Positions 33,251 through 45,695 of a stretch of 64,000 nt of DNA are shown here, piece after piece. The position numbers and the translations under genes were made by a program. The notes below the pieces were generated by a model, which made no database searches, had not been told where the DNA came from, and was given only the letters and a program-made list of their open reading frames with translations. The first letter of the stretch is position 1; each line of letters begins with the position of its first letter. This DNA comes from Gracilaria domingensis (taxonomy: Eukaryota; Rhodophyta; Florideophyceae; Gracilariales; Gracilariaceae), in assembly GCA_022539475.1 (NCBI GenBank), contig VCMS01000012.1, positions 1-64,000 on the forward strand, in the 5' to 3' direction.

Positions 33251-34368
33251 GGCTATGATGGCGTTCTGTACTGCTAGAGGACGCTTTTCTGAAACAAGTA
33301 ACAGCGAAATCACGTACAAAATTGGAAACGTTCATGACTTACAGTTTTTCCGAACAATATTGGCGCAAGCTAAGTCACCGATTGACGCCAAGAAAAGTTT
33401 AAACCACATCATGGATGATTTTCAACTTATTAAGAAAAACATTTCTTGTAACAAGCCGTTTTGTGCCATTAAGTTTGACGATTAAAACTTAGACGCACAT
33501 TAAATACCTCATATGTCTGACTACACCAATCAAAAAAATTAACTATCAATTTTTAAAGACGGATTGGGACTACATCGTAGTGCATTTCTGTCATTTCTTT
33601 TTTGTTTGCATCTTTCTTTTATCAGCTGGTTGTTGTTGCTTCCATGTGAATATTACTCAAAATTTCGGTCGACTTTTGTGTTGGCTATAATAATTTTTGA
33701 CTTTTGTTGTTTTTGCCTTTTCTGCGCACTAGGGGCTTGTCTCACTTGCATATTGCACATATAAAACGCACCAAATTTCTTTTCTATACCGAATCTTGCT
33801 CTCTGTGTAAGCCTATATTGCATTTCGACACATTTTAGTCATATTTATGAATGGTACTATTGAACACTTGGTTTTCATTTACAGCATCTATGCACGAGTA
33901 CTAATATTTGGTATCTCACCGCACACGACTCATTGGGTACACAAAAGGAGCTCAGAGTGTCCACAAATCAAATTTTGGTGAGCGTTCCGATTACTGGTTA
34001 GGGCAGTTTATCTTAAAATTATTAAAACGTTTTGCACTATAAACGTTAGTGTCTATACTAGTAATTTTGCAAATCATTCATTGCGCTTTTAGTAGCAGCA
34101 CACAGGGCATCTCTGATGCAGGCCTGTATTTCTGACTGACGGACCAGGGCTTAGAATGCGGTAGTCATGGCTGACTGACTACAGCAATATCGACATAGTT
34201 TAGTCAGATTATTTACAAGCTGTTGGAATCCAGTTTTGAATCATATCAGGGCGCCAAATGCGCCGTTAGCTGATCTTGTCGAACAAAAATGGCTCAGAAG
34301 ATAGCATTACTAGTAGAGAAATCATTGTGAAGCGCACATGCAACCTATTACAGAAGCATTACAGGTTA
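33251..34368. other. AT-rich, no convincing gene
   Basis: A 76-codon plus ORF at 33255-33485 ends in a polar, Lys/Asn-rich segment and has no recognisable family. The rest holds only short frames. Confidence 0.5.
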
Positions 34369-34553
34369 TTCCAGAATGCACTGTGATGGTGGGGACGTTC
34401 TAGACCTTTTGTAGAAAGTTCTAGAAGGCGTCACAAATGCCCATGATGAGATCTTAGACTGGGGTACTTTCTACATTTAAGAAGCAAAGATGCTTCTGGA
34501 AATCCCCGGATGGAATCTTTAGAAGTCTTCGGACTAATCTAGATGTTCTAGAA
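34369..34553 (+). promoter_or_regulatory. Cluster of heat-shock elements
   Basis: TTCNNGAA units at 34369-34376 (ttccagaa), 34419-34426 (ttctagaa), 34494-34501 (ttctggaa) and 34546-34553 (ttctagaa). The second is part of a perfect three-unit element GAAnnTTCnnGAA at 34414-34426. This is the binding pattern of trimeric heat-shock factor. Confidence 0.65.
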
Positions 34554-34740
34554 GGCCCCTAAAAAGATTTTAACTAGGAATCAAGGGCTACGAAATGCAG
34601 AGGAGGAACTAATAAGGCATTAGTAAGGCGACAAAGTGTCTAGAATTAATCTTGTGATAGAGTAGAAAGTAGAAACGCTTAGAAATGGTTTCTACGATTT
34701 GCTGCCTTCAAACAAAAGCTAGAATGGAGGGTAGCAATCG

Positions 34741-34751
34741 TCTATATAAAC
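34741..34751 (+). promoter_or_regulatory. TATA box downstream of the heat-shock elements
   Basis: tctatataaac. A start ~25-30 bp further on would fall just before the left LTR, so the retrotransposon appears to have landed at the start of a heat-inducible transcription unit. Confidence 0.55.
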
Positions 34752-34806
34752 AGGGTGGCAATCGAGTTGACCCTTCTTCGGTTCTCTCCAACCACCCACC
34801 ACCCAC

Positions 34807-35377
34807 TGTAGTATAGTTCGCGGGATCAACAGGGGCTCTACAAGACCCAGTGGTGACGTTTCGGGCCTCTGGGCCCGAGTGTCTACTGTACCACGTAGGA
34901 CGCTCAAGCAAAGGCATGGCAAGGACTAATTAGTTTATTTTCGTCAATTTAGAATTAATATTTACTAGGTAGTGTAGATCTGTGGCCGGGGTGGTGCACC
35001 ACAAATGCACCTCCCGGTGGCCCACGTGGCACTAGGTCCGTGAGAGCCGAAGGGGCGCTCGGGTGTACTAAACCCCCGAGACGGCAACCTCCCACACCAA
35101 ATGGTAAAGGCAAGCACCAACTAGGCTAATTTGACACCAGTTCGGTTCTACAGTCACCAATTGGTAAGTCTAGTAGTCTTCTAATAGTTTTGCTGACCTC
35201 GAGGGTTATACGTGCCTGCCGCACACCAGTGCAGGCGTATTTACCACTTGGTCTCCGTGCACCATAGGCAACGGCGGGTGCTGCCGACCTATTAGGTTTC
35301 ACGCGTTTCACTCCTCCGCAGGGTCGAGCCCACGCAGGGCTCCCCACTAGCAGCTCGCATCGATCGGTTATGCCACA
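34807..35377 (+). repeat. gypsy 5' LTR
   Basis: Begins TGTAGTATAG and ends TGCCACA. Contains three ACCANNTGGT sites (35096, 35156, 35243). Confidence 0.93.
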
Positions 35378-35510
35378 TATTTTGGTCTCCCGACTTAGAA
35401 TTTGTGGATTCCCAAGTGGTTTTTGGGAAGGGGGGATTTGGAAGTCAGGAGATACCTGAGTGGTTTGGTTCCCGTTTCCGAAGCAATTTGCTCCGACATC
35501 AGTTACCTAA

Positions 35511-37778
35511 ATGGAGAAACGAGGCGTGCGTCACCCGAAAAGGGCGCCGAGCGCTCCACCAAGTGGCCACCCCGTACGGGGTTCAGTGTCCTATCCGGTG
35601 TTGGATAACCCGGAAGACCTGATTCGGAAGGAACGCCCACCGAGGGAGAAGAAGGTAGACCGAGAGGCTGGGGGCCCCTCGACCCTTCCCCGGGCTGACC
35701 AAGTGGACGAAGGAGCAGGCTCCGCAATGGGGGAGCTCACTCCCTTAAAAACCCCAGTGGTAGACCAAATGGAGGTGCCAGTCAGGCCGCGACTGGACCT
35801 GGACGAGGTCACCCGAGTGGTAGTTGATCGAGCCTCCCAGGAGGTTCTCGACAAGGTACCCGTGGTGGTGTTACAGTACCTAGAGAACGAGGTACGAGGA
35901 CACATTGACCGATTGGTTATGCTGGCTCTGCAGCAGCAGGGGGCCAAGCTTCAACCTGAGATGGTGGCCCAGGCCGCGCTCATGAAGCAAGCCCGCCGGC
36001 CGGCAGTAGAAGCCACCAAACCACTTGGTATTCTCCATCCTACCCTTCCTACACCATCGATTGGTGAAGGATTTATCGACCGCATGGGGAAAGGGGCAGA
36101 GCCTCCGGACATGGAGGGCCCAAGGTACGTATACCTCCCCCAACCCACTGGTGTAGCTCCGTCAGGACCACGTGGTGGAGACCCTGATGGAGATTCGTCA
36201 AGCTCAGGAGACGAGCGTCGACGCAAACCAAATGGTAAGAAGAAGAAAACCAAAAGGGGAAAGAGAAAGAGTCGCCGGTCGGACTCGGACTCTTCGTCCT
36301 CAGACACCGATTCGGATTCGTCAGAAGACGACGACCGTAAAGGGTCACGATGCAAGAGGAAGGACTCTCGCCAGAAGAAAGGGAAGAATGCCTGCAAGGG
36401 TAAGACCGAAAGGTACAATGACTCGGACTCAACTTCCGACGAAGAGACTAACCTATAGGTGCTTACACCGCTCAACGATTTATTCACCAAAGCGGTTGAC
36501 TATCGTACCTATAGGTTGGAGAACAGACAGGCTGAGTATACCAAAGAGGTAGCTCAGAAGATAAAGAAGCATCATAGGAAGCTTCGTTTCCAACTGGGTG
36601 AGACTCGCTTTAGCGGGGATGACCCTATTGCGATCATTGACTTCCTTCAGAGGTTCAAGATCGCTTGTGACCAGAATGGGTTTTCAGAGGCAGCAGCCAT
36701 GTGGTTGTTTCAATTCTACCTAACTGGTCAAGCTGGAGCGTTGCTCCATAGCCGCCTCCAAGGGAACACCATGGCGGTGGACGAAGACCAAACGGAAATG
36801 TTGACGACATACCCACAGGTGGTCAACTTCCTACTGGAAACCTATGCAACCGATGAGGTTTTTCAGGAGGCGTACGCAGAGTTGCTTGCGTACCGCCAGC
36901 GCGCGGGACAAACCGAATTGGAATTCGCTCGCTTCCTATGGGCATTAGCCCCCCGCTGTGGAAGCGTCTTTACTACCAAAAGGTTGAAATCGATGTACGC
37001 CGACAACGTGGCGAAGTCTATCCGATCACCGGTTCGCAACTACCTAGCTACCAACCGCACGGTCGACTACAACGCACTAGCCCGCCATGCACAGGGATTA
37101 GGCAACACCGCTCGGTCAGGGGCCAGGAGAGACTCCGCACCACTTGGCAAACCATTGAAAGAGAAAGGAAAAACCAGGCGGTCAGTGTTTGACGTAGAGG
37201 AAGAGGAGAACACTACGGATGAGGCATCTACACAATACGCCTCCCAGGGTCACCCAGTCCACTTGGTGCATGCACAACCGACAACTCGATCGCACGGTAA
37301 CACCTCTTGGTCCAGCTCGCTATCCAACGAGCCCCCCTCGAGGCAAACCTCAGCTCCACTATCACAGGTATCCGTACCGGTCAGCCCGGTCCTAGCGGTG
37401 CCATTCAACCAATATGGTGATAGAGGACCACCCCCACAGCAACGGGGTGCAGTACCTACGGGAGGCCGTCCCCCATCGCGCGCGTCGTCGCTCGCGATGA
37501 AGGACCCCACAACCGGTAATCTCCTCTGTTGGTTCCGTTTGTCGCCTCACCACTTGGCAACAGCGTGCCCGAGCGTGGCTCCGCAGAACAGGAACGCTCT
37601 CCTCACTGCTCGCCAGCAGAACCACCAGGATATATTTGGGCCCACGACGCGGAGCGCAGGCACGGGACACGCAAATGCGCCACCCAACGCAGCCACTCCT
37701 CATCAGGTACACATCATTACGGAGCAGGGCCAAACGGTTCCCGCCCCGCAGGCGGAAAACGCCGAACAGTTGGGATAG
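35511..37778 (+). mobile_element. gypsy gag region
   Basis: An N-terminal charged part ends in a Lys/Arg/Ser/Asp tract (serine-aspartate repeats such as SDSDSSSSDTDSDSS). A helical capsid-like domain follows (YRTYRLENRQAEYTKEV, DFLQRFKIACDQNGF, LFQFYLTGQAGALL, ELEFARFLWALAPRC), then a Pro/Gln-rich tail. It matches the gag of the minus-strand fragment. The two halves are carried by adjacent frames. Confidence 0.85.
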
Positions 37779-37799
37779 AGGCCTTCCCCAACTGTCCGA

Positions 37800-40700
37800 A
37801 GACGGAAGGCCTTCCAGAACCAAGTGGTGCAAGTATGGACAATTACCCATTGGTTACAGGGGAGGAGAGCCTCATGGACGGCACCGAACTGATATGCTTT
37901 CTCAAGCATAGTAACCATAAGGTAAACGTCACCCTCGGGTTTACTTCCAACCACTTGGTACCATGCGTCACTGTCCTGGACACCGGGGCAGGACCTAATC
38001 TGGTGAATGCCAAACTACTAACTAACAGACAATTGAACAAGCTTCAGCCATGTACATTAACAAACCCACTGGTTGACGCCAATAACAGACCACTAACCGT
38101 CATGGGAGCGCTTACCATAATGGTATTGATTGACACCATGAAGGTCCGAGTTCGCTTCATAGTCGTTAACCAACTGGCAACAGACTGTATCCTTGGAACA
38201 ACCTTTATAGACCAGCACGTCAGGGCAATTTTCCCACGCTCTAAGACAGTTCTGGTCAACAATGGCCCCCGGATCGCCATTATTGGTAACCACAAGGGTG
38301 CCTCTCCGAAAGAGAACAGCACTCGACACCAACCGGTACCAGAAAATACACTCTCCAACAAGGTGCGACTGGCGAAGGCGGTAATAATACCGCCTATGAA
38401 CCACTTGGTAGTGAAGGTGACATGCCAACAGCCTGGCCTGTTATCTATTCAGAACCATTCACGGTTGGCCGAACGACATATGACCTTAATGGCGAATGGT
38501 ATAGTCAACAACATACCGACAAAACCGTTTCAGGTCTACCTGAGTAACTTCAGCAACCGCCCGGTCAAGTTGCCAAAGCACACCGTAATTGGTCTTGCCC
38601 CACCGGCTCCCCGTACGATCTTTACGATCACACCACAATGGTCCCACGAGGTCGTGGACGCTAGGAAGGGGGGGGGGCAGTGCCAATTCGTCGAATTCGA
38701 AGTCGTCGCGAACAGACCATATGGTGCAGCGACTAGCTGAGCGAGAAGACCAGAAACTAAAGCTAGACCCAGTGACCAATTGGAAGACGGAGGTGAATAT
38801 AGAACTTGAAGGGGAATAGCTCAGAGCTCGGATCCTCGGACTCTTGGAGCCATTCAGTACCATGTGGTCTGGCAAGCTGAGAGCCATTAAGGCCACCCAG
38901 CATAGGATTGACCTCAAACCGGACTCCCGTTCCATCCACCAACAGCCATACCGCGCGGGACATAAGGTACGTGAGGTAGAGCTGGAGGAGGTGGAGCGGA
39001 TGCTCCGTGAGGGGGTTATAGAACCGGCAAACTCGGAATGGGCTAGCCCTGTAGTGCTAGTCCAAAAACGAGGGGAGACCCGTATGAGGTTCTGTATTGA
39101 CTACAGAAAACTGAATGCCGTAACGGGGAGGGACTCGTATCCCATCCCGAGGATGGACGAATGCATCGACTCCCTAGGAGATGCAAACATCTTTACCACA
39201 CTGGACGCGAACTGCGGATATTGGCAGATCGAAATACCAGAGGGCGACCGTGATAAGACTGCGTTTACATGCCATGCAGGCCTGTATCGCTTCTTACGCA
39301 TGCCGTTTCGTTTACGAAACGACCCCGCTACCTTCCAAAGGGCATTAGACATTATATTGTCTAAAGTGAAGTGGACAACCGCATTGGTATATATCGATGA
39401 TGTAGTCATCTACTCAAGATCCATTGAGGAGCACTTCTCGCATGTCCAGGTGGTATTGCAGTTGCTACAGGAGGCAGGCGTAACTCTCAAACTACGAAAG
39501 TGTATGTTCTTCAACCAAGAGGTAGAGTACCTAGGGCATACAATAAGCCCCGGGAAACTCGAAGTGACCAAACGAAATATCAGAGCGGTACAGGAAGCGA
39601 AGCTCCCTACGTCACAGACGGACATACGATCCTTTATAGGTCTATGCAACGTCTACCGACGGTTCATCAAGGGGTTTGCAAAGATAGCCGCACTCCTGAA
39701 CCGGAGGTTGCAGAAGGGGCAGCCTACACACTTTGACCACTTGGAAGAAGACGAGGTAGAGGCTTTCTATATACTTAAAGCAGCGCTTCTCTCCCCACCG
39801 GTACTGGCATTGCCCAAAACGGGACTCCCGTACACACTGGATACAGATGCATCGGACGCCCAAATAGGTTGCTGCCTAATGCAGGAACAGGAAGACGGCA
39901 AACTCGCACCAATTGGGTATTGGGGTAGAGCTCTTAACCAAGCGGAGCAGAACTACACCGTAACGGAGAAGTAATGCCTAGCAGTTGTCTGGAGTATGCT
40001 CATGCTACGTCCTTACCTATATGGTGTGCGCTTCACGCTTCGAACGGATCACGACTCGTTGAGGTGGACATTAGGTTTGGCGGACGCATCGGATCGTCTG
40101 GCCCGATGGCGCCTGAGACTTTCGGAATTTGAGTATGATGTGCAGTACCGCCCTGGGGTCAAGCACCGAGTGACGGATGCAATATCTCGGTTGAATACCG
40201 AAGGATTGGACACTGACACAGTGGACGACGACATTCCATGTTTTACTATAGAACCTGCGAACCACGAGGTCAATGAAGTTCTGAAGGGATATTGGCATGA
40301 TGACAGTACGTACCAAGTGGTAGTGGAGACCCTCCTCCCTGTGGAGGAAGAGAAACACGCCCCAATCACCCGTGAGGAATTCCTACGCGAACAATCGTCC
40401 GATAGGCTGTGCAAGACGCTCGCTGACGTACTAGAAAGGAAGGATTCTCAGTTCGACGTTGACCACAATGGGTACCTCATCAGACGCTCACCTTTAGACG
40501 GAGCTCTCCAGAAGGTCGTACCTGAGTCATTAAGACAAACGGTGTTGTATCTGTCACACAACCCACGGCTTTCGGGACACCCGGGAGCCACGCGGCTGTA
40601 CTATACCCTTCGGAGGCAATTATACTGGCCGCACATGGCGAACGACGTATATACCTATGTGGCGCAGTGCAATTCGTGTATTAAGACCGGAGGTGGCGTG

Positions 40701-42071
40701 AGGAAGCACAGGAAGTACCTGAAGCTATTCCCGGCGGCGGGGCCCCTGGAATTCGTCGCGATCGATATACTGGGGCCCCTGCCTAAGACCTCGGAGGGTT
40801 ATCGCTTTGTAGTCGTCATAACCGACAGGTTCACAAAGCTAACCAGGGCTATACCTCTGAAGAACCAGACGGCAACGACACTAGCGACAGCCTTCTTGGA
40901 GAATTGGGTCTACCCATACGGTGCTCCCATGTACCTACTGACCGATAATGGTTCGAACTTAGCTTCTAAGCTCTTCGAGGCGGTTTGTACCATGCTAGGG
41001 GTCAAGCACTACTTTACCACGGCGTATCATCCGCAAACCAACGGCCAAGTGGAACGGTTCAATAAGACCCTGGTGGCTCGCTTACGGCACTATGTCGAAG
41101 AGCACCAAACCACATGGTCTGAGTATGTCCAGCCATTGACATACGCGTACAATCTCCAGGTCCACAGAGTCACTCAAACAACCCCGTTTGACCTGGTACT
41201 GTCGCGAACACCACACAGTATTATCGTCCAGCCTGGACCTGACCGCTCGGAAGCGTCCGGGACACTGACACCTGCGAAGGTGAAGAGAAACATACTCCAG
41301 AAGTTGCGCGCCGCTTTGGCTGCTGCCAAAGTTAAAATGACAGCAGCCCAAGAACGGTACAAAGCAGACTATGACCGAACGGTGAGCAGAGTGATCAAAG
41401 CGGTAGCAGGAGACATGGTCTTCCTTGACGTGCCACCAAAAGGTAAGCGACCAACCCCAGCGGAAACGGAAGAAGATATACGCCTCGAGGAGGATATCAA
41501 TTCCAAACTGCTACCCAAGTCGACGGGACCATACAAGGTAATTCGCTCCGATGAGCATACCGCTACGGTCATAATGGATGGTTTGGAGAATACGGTCTCC
41601 ATTGACAGGATTGTCAAGGCCGCACAAACGACGGCATCGAATACACAACCAATAGGTGAGCCAACTCAGCAAGAAGCGGAGAGGGAGCAAACGTCGCCCA
41701 CACCCCTTCCTCTAACAAGTCGACCGAGCGGTCAACCTTCCATCAGAGCCGTAACGGCTGACCCCACGACCCAAGCGGAACAGGAGATCGAGCCCCGGCA
41801 AGACCAACGGGTCACACCACCCATGGAGAGCCACGCACCACACGACCAAACGAAAGAGTCACCCCCTCGAGTAGATACTCAGGAGTGCGCTATTGACACC
41901 ATTGTAGGTCACGAACACACCACAAAGGGTATCCGCTACAGGGTAAGATGGTACGGATGGTCGCCAGAACACGACTCTATGGAACCACCTGGTCACATCC
42001 CTAACAACTTCATCATCCGATACTGGCGCAAACAAGGGCGTACGCCCCCACCAACTGGTACGCGTCGCTAA
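37800..42071 (+). mobile_element. gypsy pol region: protease, RT, RNase H, integrase, chromodomain
   Basis: In order: retropepsin VTVLDTGAGPNLV; RT with RFCIDYRKLNAVTGR, TTLDANCGYWQIEI and the ALVYIDDVVIYS active site; RNase H with YTLDTDASDAQIGCCL; integrase with an HHCC-like N terminus (HPGATRLYYTLRRQLYWP, CNSCIKTGG), the core VAIDILGPLP and TAYHPQTNGQVERFNKTL; and a C-terminal chromodomain (HEHTTKGIRYRVRWYGW). Chromodomains on gypsy integrases direct insertion to modified chromatin in known chromoviruses. Spread over adjacent frames. Confidence 0.92.
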
Positions 42072-42179
42072 GGAGGGGGGGGGGTGTCTAAGCCGTTGAA
42101 CGCCAAACGTCACATGGAATGCTAACTAACCTAACAGGCAAATAGAGAGAGATCATAACGTACAACGCAAGACAGTTTA

Positions 42180-45100
42180 TTAGTCGAGAAGAATCCACAA
42201 GAGCCAACCACGAGGTAAACTAGGAGACCTTGGAAGACCCACGGCCGCGTCTGCGTCCACGACTGGTTCCACGACCGCGACCACGTTCACGGGAGGTCCC
42301 GCGCGACGAAGCGGAACCTCCACTACCAGAGGAAACCGACATAGGTCCGGCGGAGCTTCCGCCCCGCCGCCAGCCGCGCTCGCTGGGGCCCCACCACTTG
42401 GTAGGGGAGCAGAAGCAACAGGCACCGCAGGGATACCGCTGCTAACCACCGGCATGGTATTCGCAGGACCAGTGGGTGGATGGAAGGAAGGAGGTAAGCT
42501 AGTCGGAGGGATACCACTAGAGGTCGGAGGAGCGAGACCACTAGACGGCCCTGCACCAGGGGTCAGACCAGAAGGTGCTCCAACTCCCGAAGGTCCAGAA
42601 CTAGTAGGCAGCATAGGAACACCGGACGACGACGGAAGCGGGACCGAACGGAAACCAGTTGAGAAACCACTTGGTGCTCCTGCCCCAGTACTTCCTGGAG
42701 GAAGAGGAACGTTGTGAGGACCAAGCAGAGTATGGAAGGACGCCGAAGGATCACCACCAAGAGGTTGATACCTACCAAGGCCACCAAAGCCTACCATTGG
42801 GGTCGCAGGATGCTGCGACGCAGGAGCGTACGGGTTGAAACTTTCCACAGGGGGGCGATGTAACGGCGCGTGGCCTTCCAAAAGGTTGCTCAACTGACCA
42901 ACATAGGCCGTCACCTCACGGTAGAGATTGCGCTGGAAGTAGTCGCGGAACTGTCGCAGCTCAGAAGTGCGCCGCTAATGGTGAGCAACCACGGGGAGCA
43001 AGTTGGTAAGAGTATCCACAGCGGTGAGGATGTCATTGGGACCAGGACGGTTGAAGTGCACCATCGAGGCGTGGTTAAGACGAGCCAGGGCGCTTCGTAT
43101 GTCGCCACTATCACCACCAAGGGGTACCGGGTTCACCGGAAGCGACTGGAAACCAACCCGAAGAGGCCCCTGAGCGGCCCGTCCGGGAGGATGAGCAGCT
43201 GCCTGAGGGTCTTTTAGACAACTTGGGACAGGCGCAGCCACGCTGGTCGGAGGAGTGGCCTGTACGGGCGCCGAAGGAGGCAACGCGGGGGACTCATAGT
43301 TCTCGGCAGCCACCATAACGGTATCGTCGTTACCAAATGGGTCTTCGCCAGCCATGTGCTGCTGTTGGAGAGGCACGATGCTATGAACCTCCGGGTCGTA
43401 GACATCCCAACCCTCTTCAGGCCCCCAACTGTGGTTACTTACCGCCGTAAGGTAGCTGTCCAACTGCTGCGCCGTATACTTGGTGCCCTCCACGATTTTG
43501 AAGAGCCCCATGGCACGAATGTCACCGACCACATCGTTGGGAATGTTGAAGATGCGACCAACTGGTTGAGTTTCGCTGATCCCAACAGACTTGTCAGGGC
43601 AGCGCGTGTCCCAAGTTACACCTTCCACGGACGCTTGAAGAGCGAGGATAGCCACCATAACGGCCCACTCGCTGCGCGCGACCGACCAAACGGCATATGC
43701 GTTGTTCCTGTCGAGGGAGATGCTACTACCAAAGTACGCAAGTACCGGCGGGGTCGGCACTTCCACCCACTGACATACTTCAAAGTGGTCCCACCAAGAA
43801 GGTCGATTGACATACCATGCCCGGCGGTTCTGGTCGCTTTGTGACCAATACTCGACGTTGTGGAACAGGAAAATTGTCCGCGTACAGTTGTTACGGTGAC
43901 GAACAGGGCTCTCGGCCATCGCGTCGGTCGCCCACCTCCCACGGTCAGTCCAATAGTTGGTCTCTAAAGGGCGCTCGAACGCGACGTAATCCAGATCGAC
44001 CTCGATATGGGTAGCAGGTTCGTCCAAGCGGTGAAGGATATCGACCAAACGGCGAAAGTAGTGGACCTCCCCATCGCAGCGGATGAAGGGGAGATCCGAC
44101 GGTATGGCCACGGGGATATAGTACAGGAACTTCGTGTGCCGCTCCCGCGCGTGGAAACACTGTTGTCGACCGAACCGGCTCTGCTTCTCGCCCTTGCGTG
44201 GTGGGGGAGGCTCCATAGGCACCGCCTCCAAGCGGCGACAATCCCAACGGGCAATCGTAATATACTGCGGGAGACCCATGTGGCGAAACCGCAAGGGACA
44301 GAAGGAGAAACTGATGTGGAAAGGCCAGTTCCCCAGAGCGACCAATTCGGCAGAGACATCGGCAAATCGTGCACCATAGTGGGCATGCGGCTGCTGCCCG
44401 TGCGTCCTGTTAAGGTCATGAGGATTCAGCTGTTGAGCTTCCACCGTACCGGCGACCGCAAGAGGATTGACGTTGCTCGGACCGGCGGCGGCCGCATAAG
44501 GATCATACCCACCGCGACCGTACGGATCTTGACGAGCGCGTGTACTCGACCGCGTGTTGGGTTTGAAGATGCCCCGGCCACGGCCGCGTGCTACCCCAGG
44601 GGTCTTGCCGGATATCCTCGACCGGGCGACAGCGGTTTCGCGGACCGCGGGTGGCCTCCGGTGAGGGGGGAACTTCAGAAGCAGAACATCCCTTTATAGG
44701 GCCGTAGCGCCGCTCCTCCAGTACCAATTGGTTGGCCACCACGGGGGCCTCAGCGCCCGAGGGAACGGACACGGGTGTACCGGCCTGGCATGGCAGACAG
44801 AGCTGCGAAGAATCAACCGAGTAGTAACTCGACTGAAACGGCGCTGTCTCCTCCCCGTGGCCTACCATACCGGAAGGGGCGGGAGCGATACTCTCTTCAG
44901 CTCCGTCTTCGCGGCGTTCGAACGTCATTGACCACCCCGTTGGGGAAGCTGGTCGTTCACCCATGGGGTATGAAAGGAGCGGGGTGGAGCGAGAGCGCGC
45001 CACGGAGGATACCAACAGCGAGGGAGAACCCCACCAATTGGACGAATAGACGAGGCCGGAAGGGTCATGGAGAACGGGCACGCGGCTCCAGCGAGCTGAT

Positions 45101-45252
45101 ACACCGTCCGAATAACCAGTTTGGTGCCCTGGCTGGGCGGGTTCCGTGGGTAGATGATGCCACAACCACCCCAGAAGGAGCCCAAGGGATGAAAAACGAC
45201 CACCAGGAACCAAGCGGAGGATCACTAAACGCCGCGCAGTCGTGTAAACCAC
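42180..45252 (-). CDS. Antisense ORF block inside the gypsy element (249, 489 and 244 codons)
   Basis: Three long minus-strand frames follow each other between the integrase end and the 3' LTR: 45252-44503, 44444-42975 and 42914-42180. The middle one looks globular, with many Trp/Tyr/Phe (ARFADVSAELVALGNWPF, RPSWWDHFEVCQWVEV, GEEGW-like loops). The last is Pro/Gly/Ser-rich and the first is Arg/Ser/Pro-rich. They may be exons of one antisense gene. Extra antisense ORFs at this site are known in some plant gypsy lineages. No family recognised. Because high GC favours chance frames, only the 489-codon one is well supported. Confidence 0.55.
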
Positions 45253-45695
45253 TCGGCTCGGCTCGTACCAACCCAGAACCCCACCGACGTGGGGGCTCTA
45301 GACCAACTGGTAAGCCGGGACTAACCCGCCCAGGGGAAGGACGAGTAGGGGAAGATGAAGTGGCGGGCTCCTCCAAGGGGGACGGAAGAGACGAAGACTA
45401 CCACGTGGTGCCAGGCGCGCGACAAGATCAACCGGAATGGTCGCGTCTCGCGGTGTCGCGCCCCAATACCACGAGGGATGCAAGGTACGATCGCACATAC
45501 CGCAGGGGAAGTACTGCGGCGCGGGTAATAGCACTGCAGTGCAGGTGGCGAACCGCCGTGCACCGCGCCGTCTTCACGCCCTCGCGAGACGCGCCGTGCA
45601 CCAGGCGATGCGCGCCGACGACCGTTTGTTGAAAGGCGGCAAGCGCCGTGGGAACTTCACAGCCACGGGGCGTGCCTGTCAGTAGGAGGGGGGTC

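Noticed and set aside
42975-44444. Envelope-like gene in the gypsy element
   Set aside because: No signal peptide, transmembrane anchor or sense-strand frame; the ORF is antisense.
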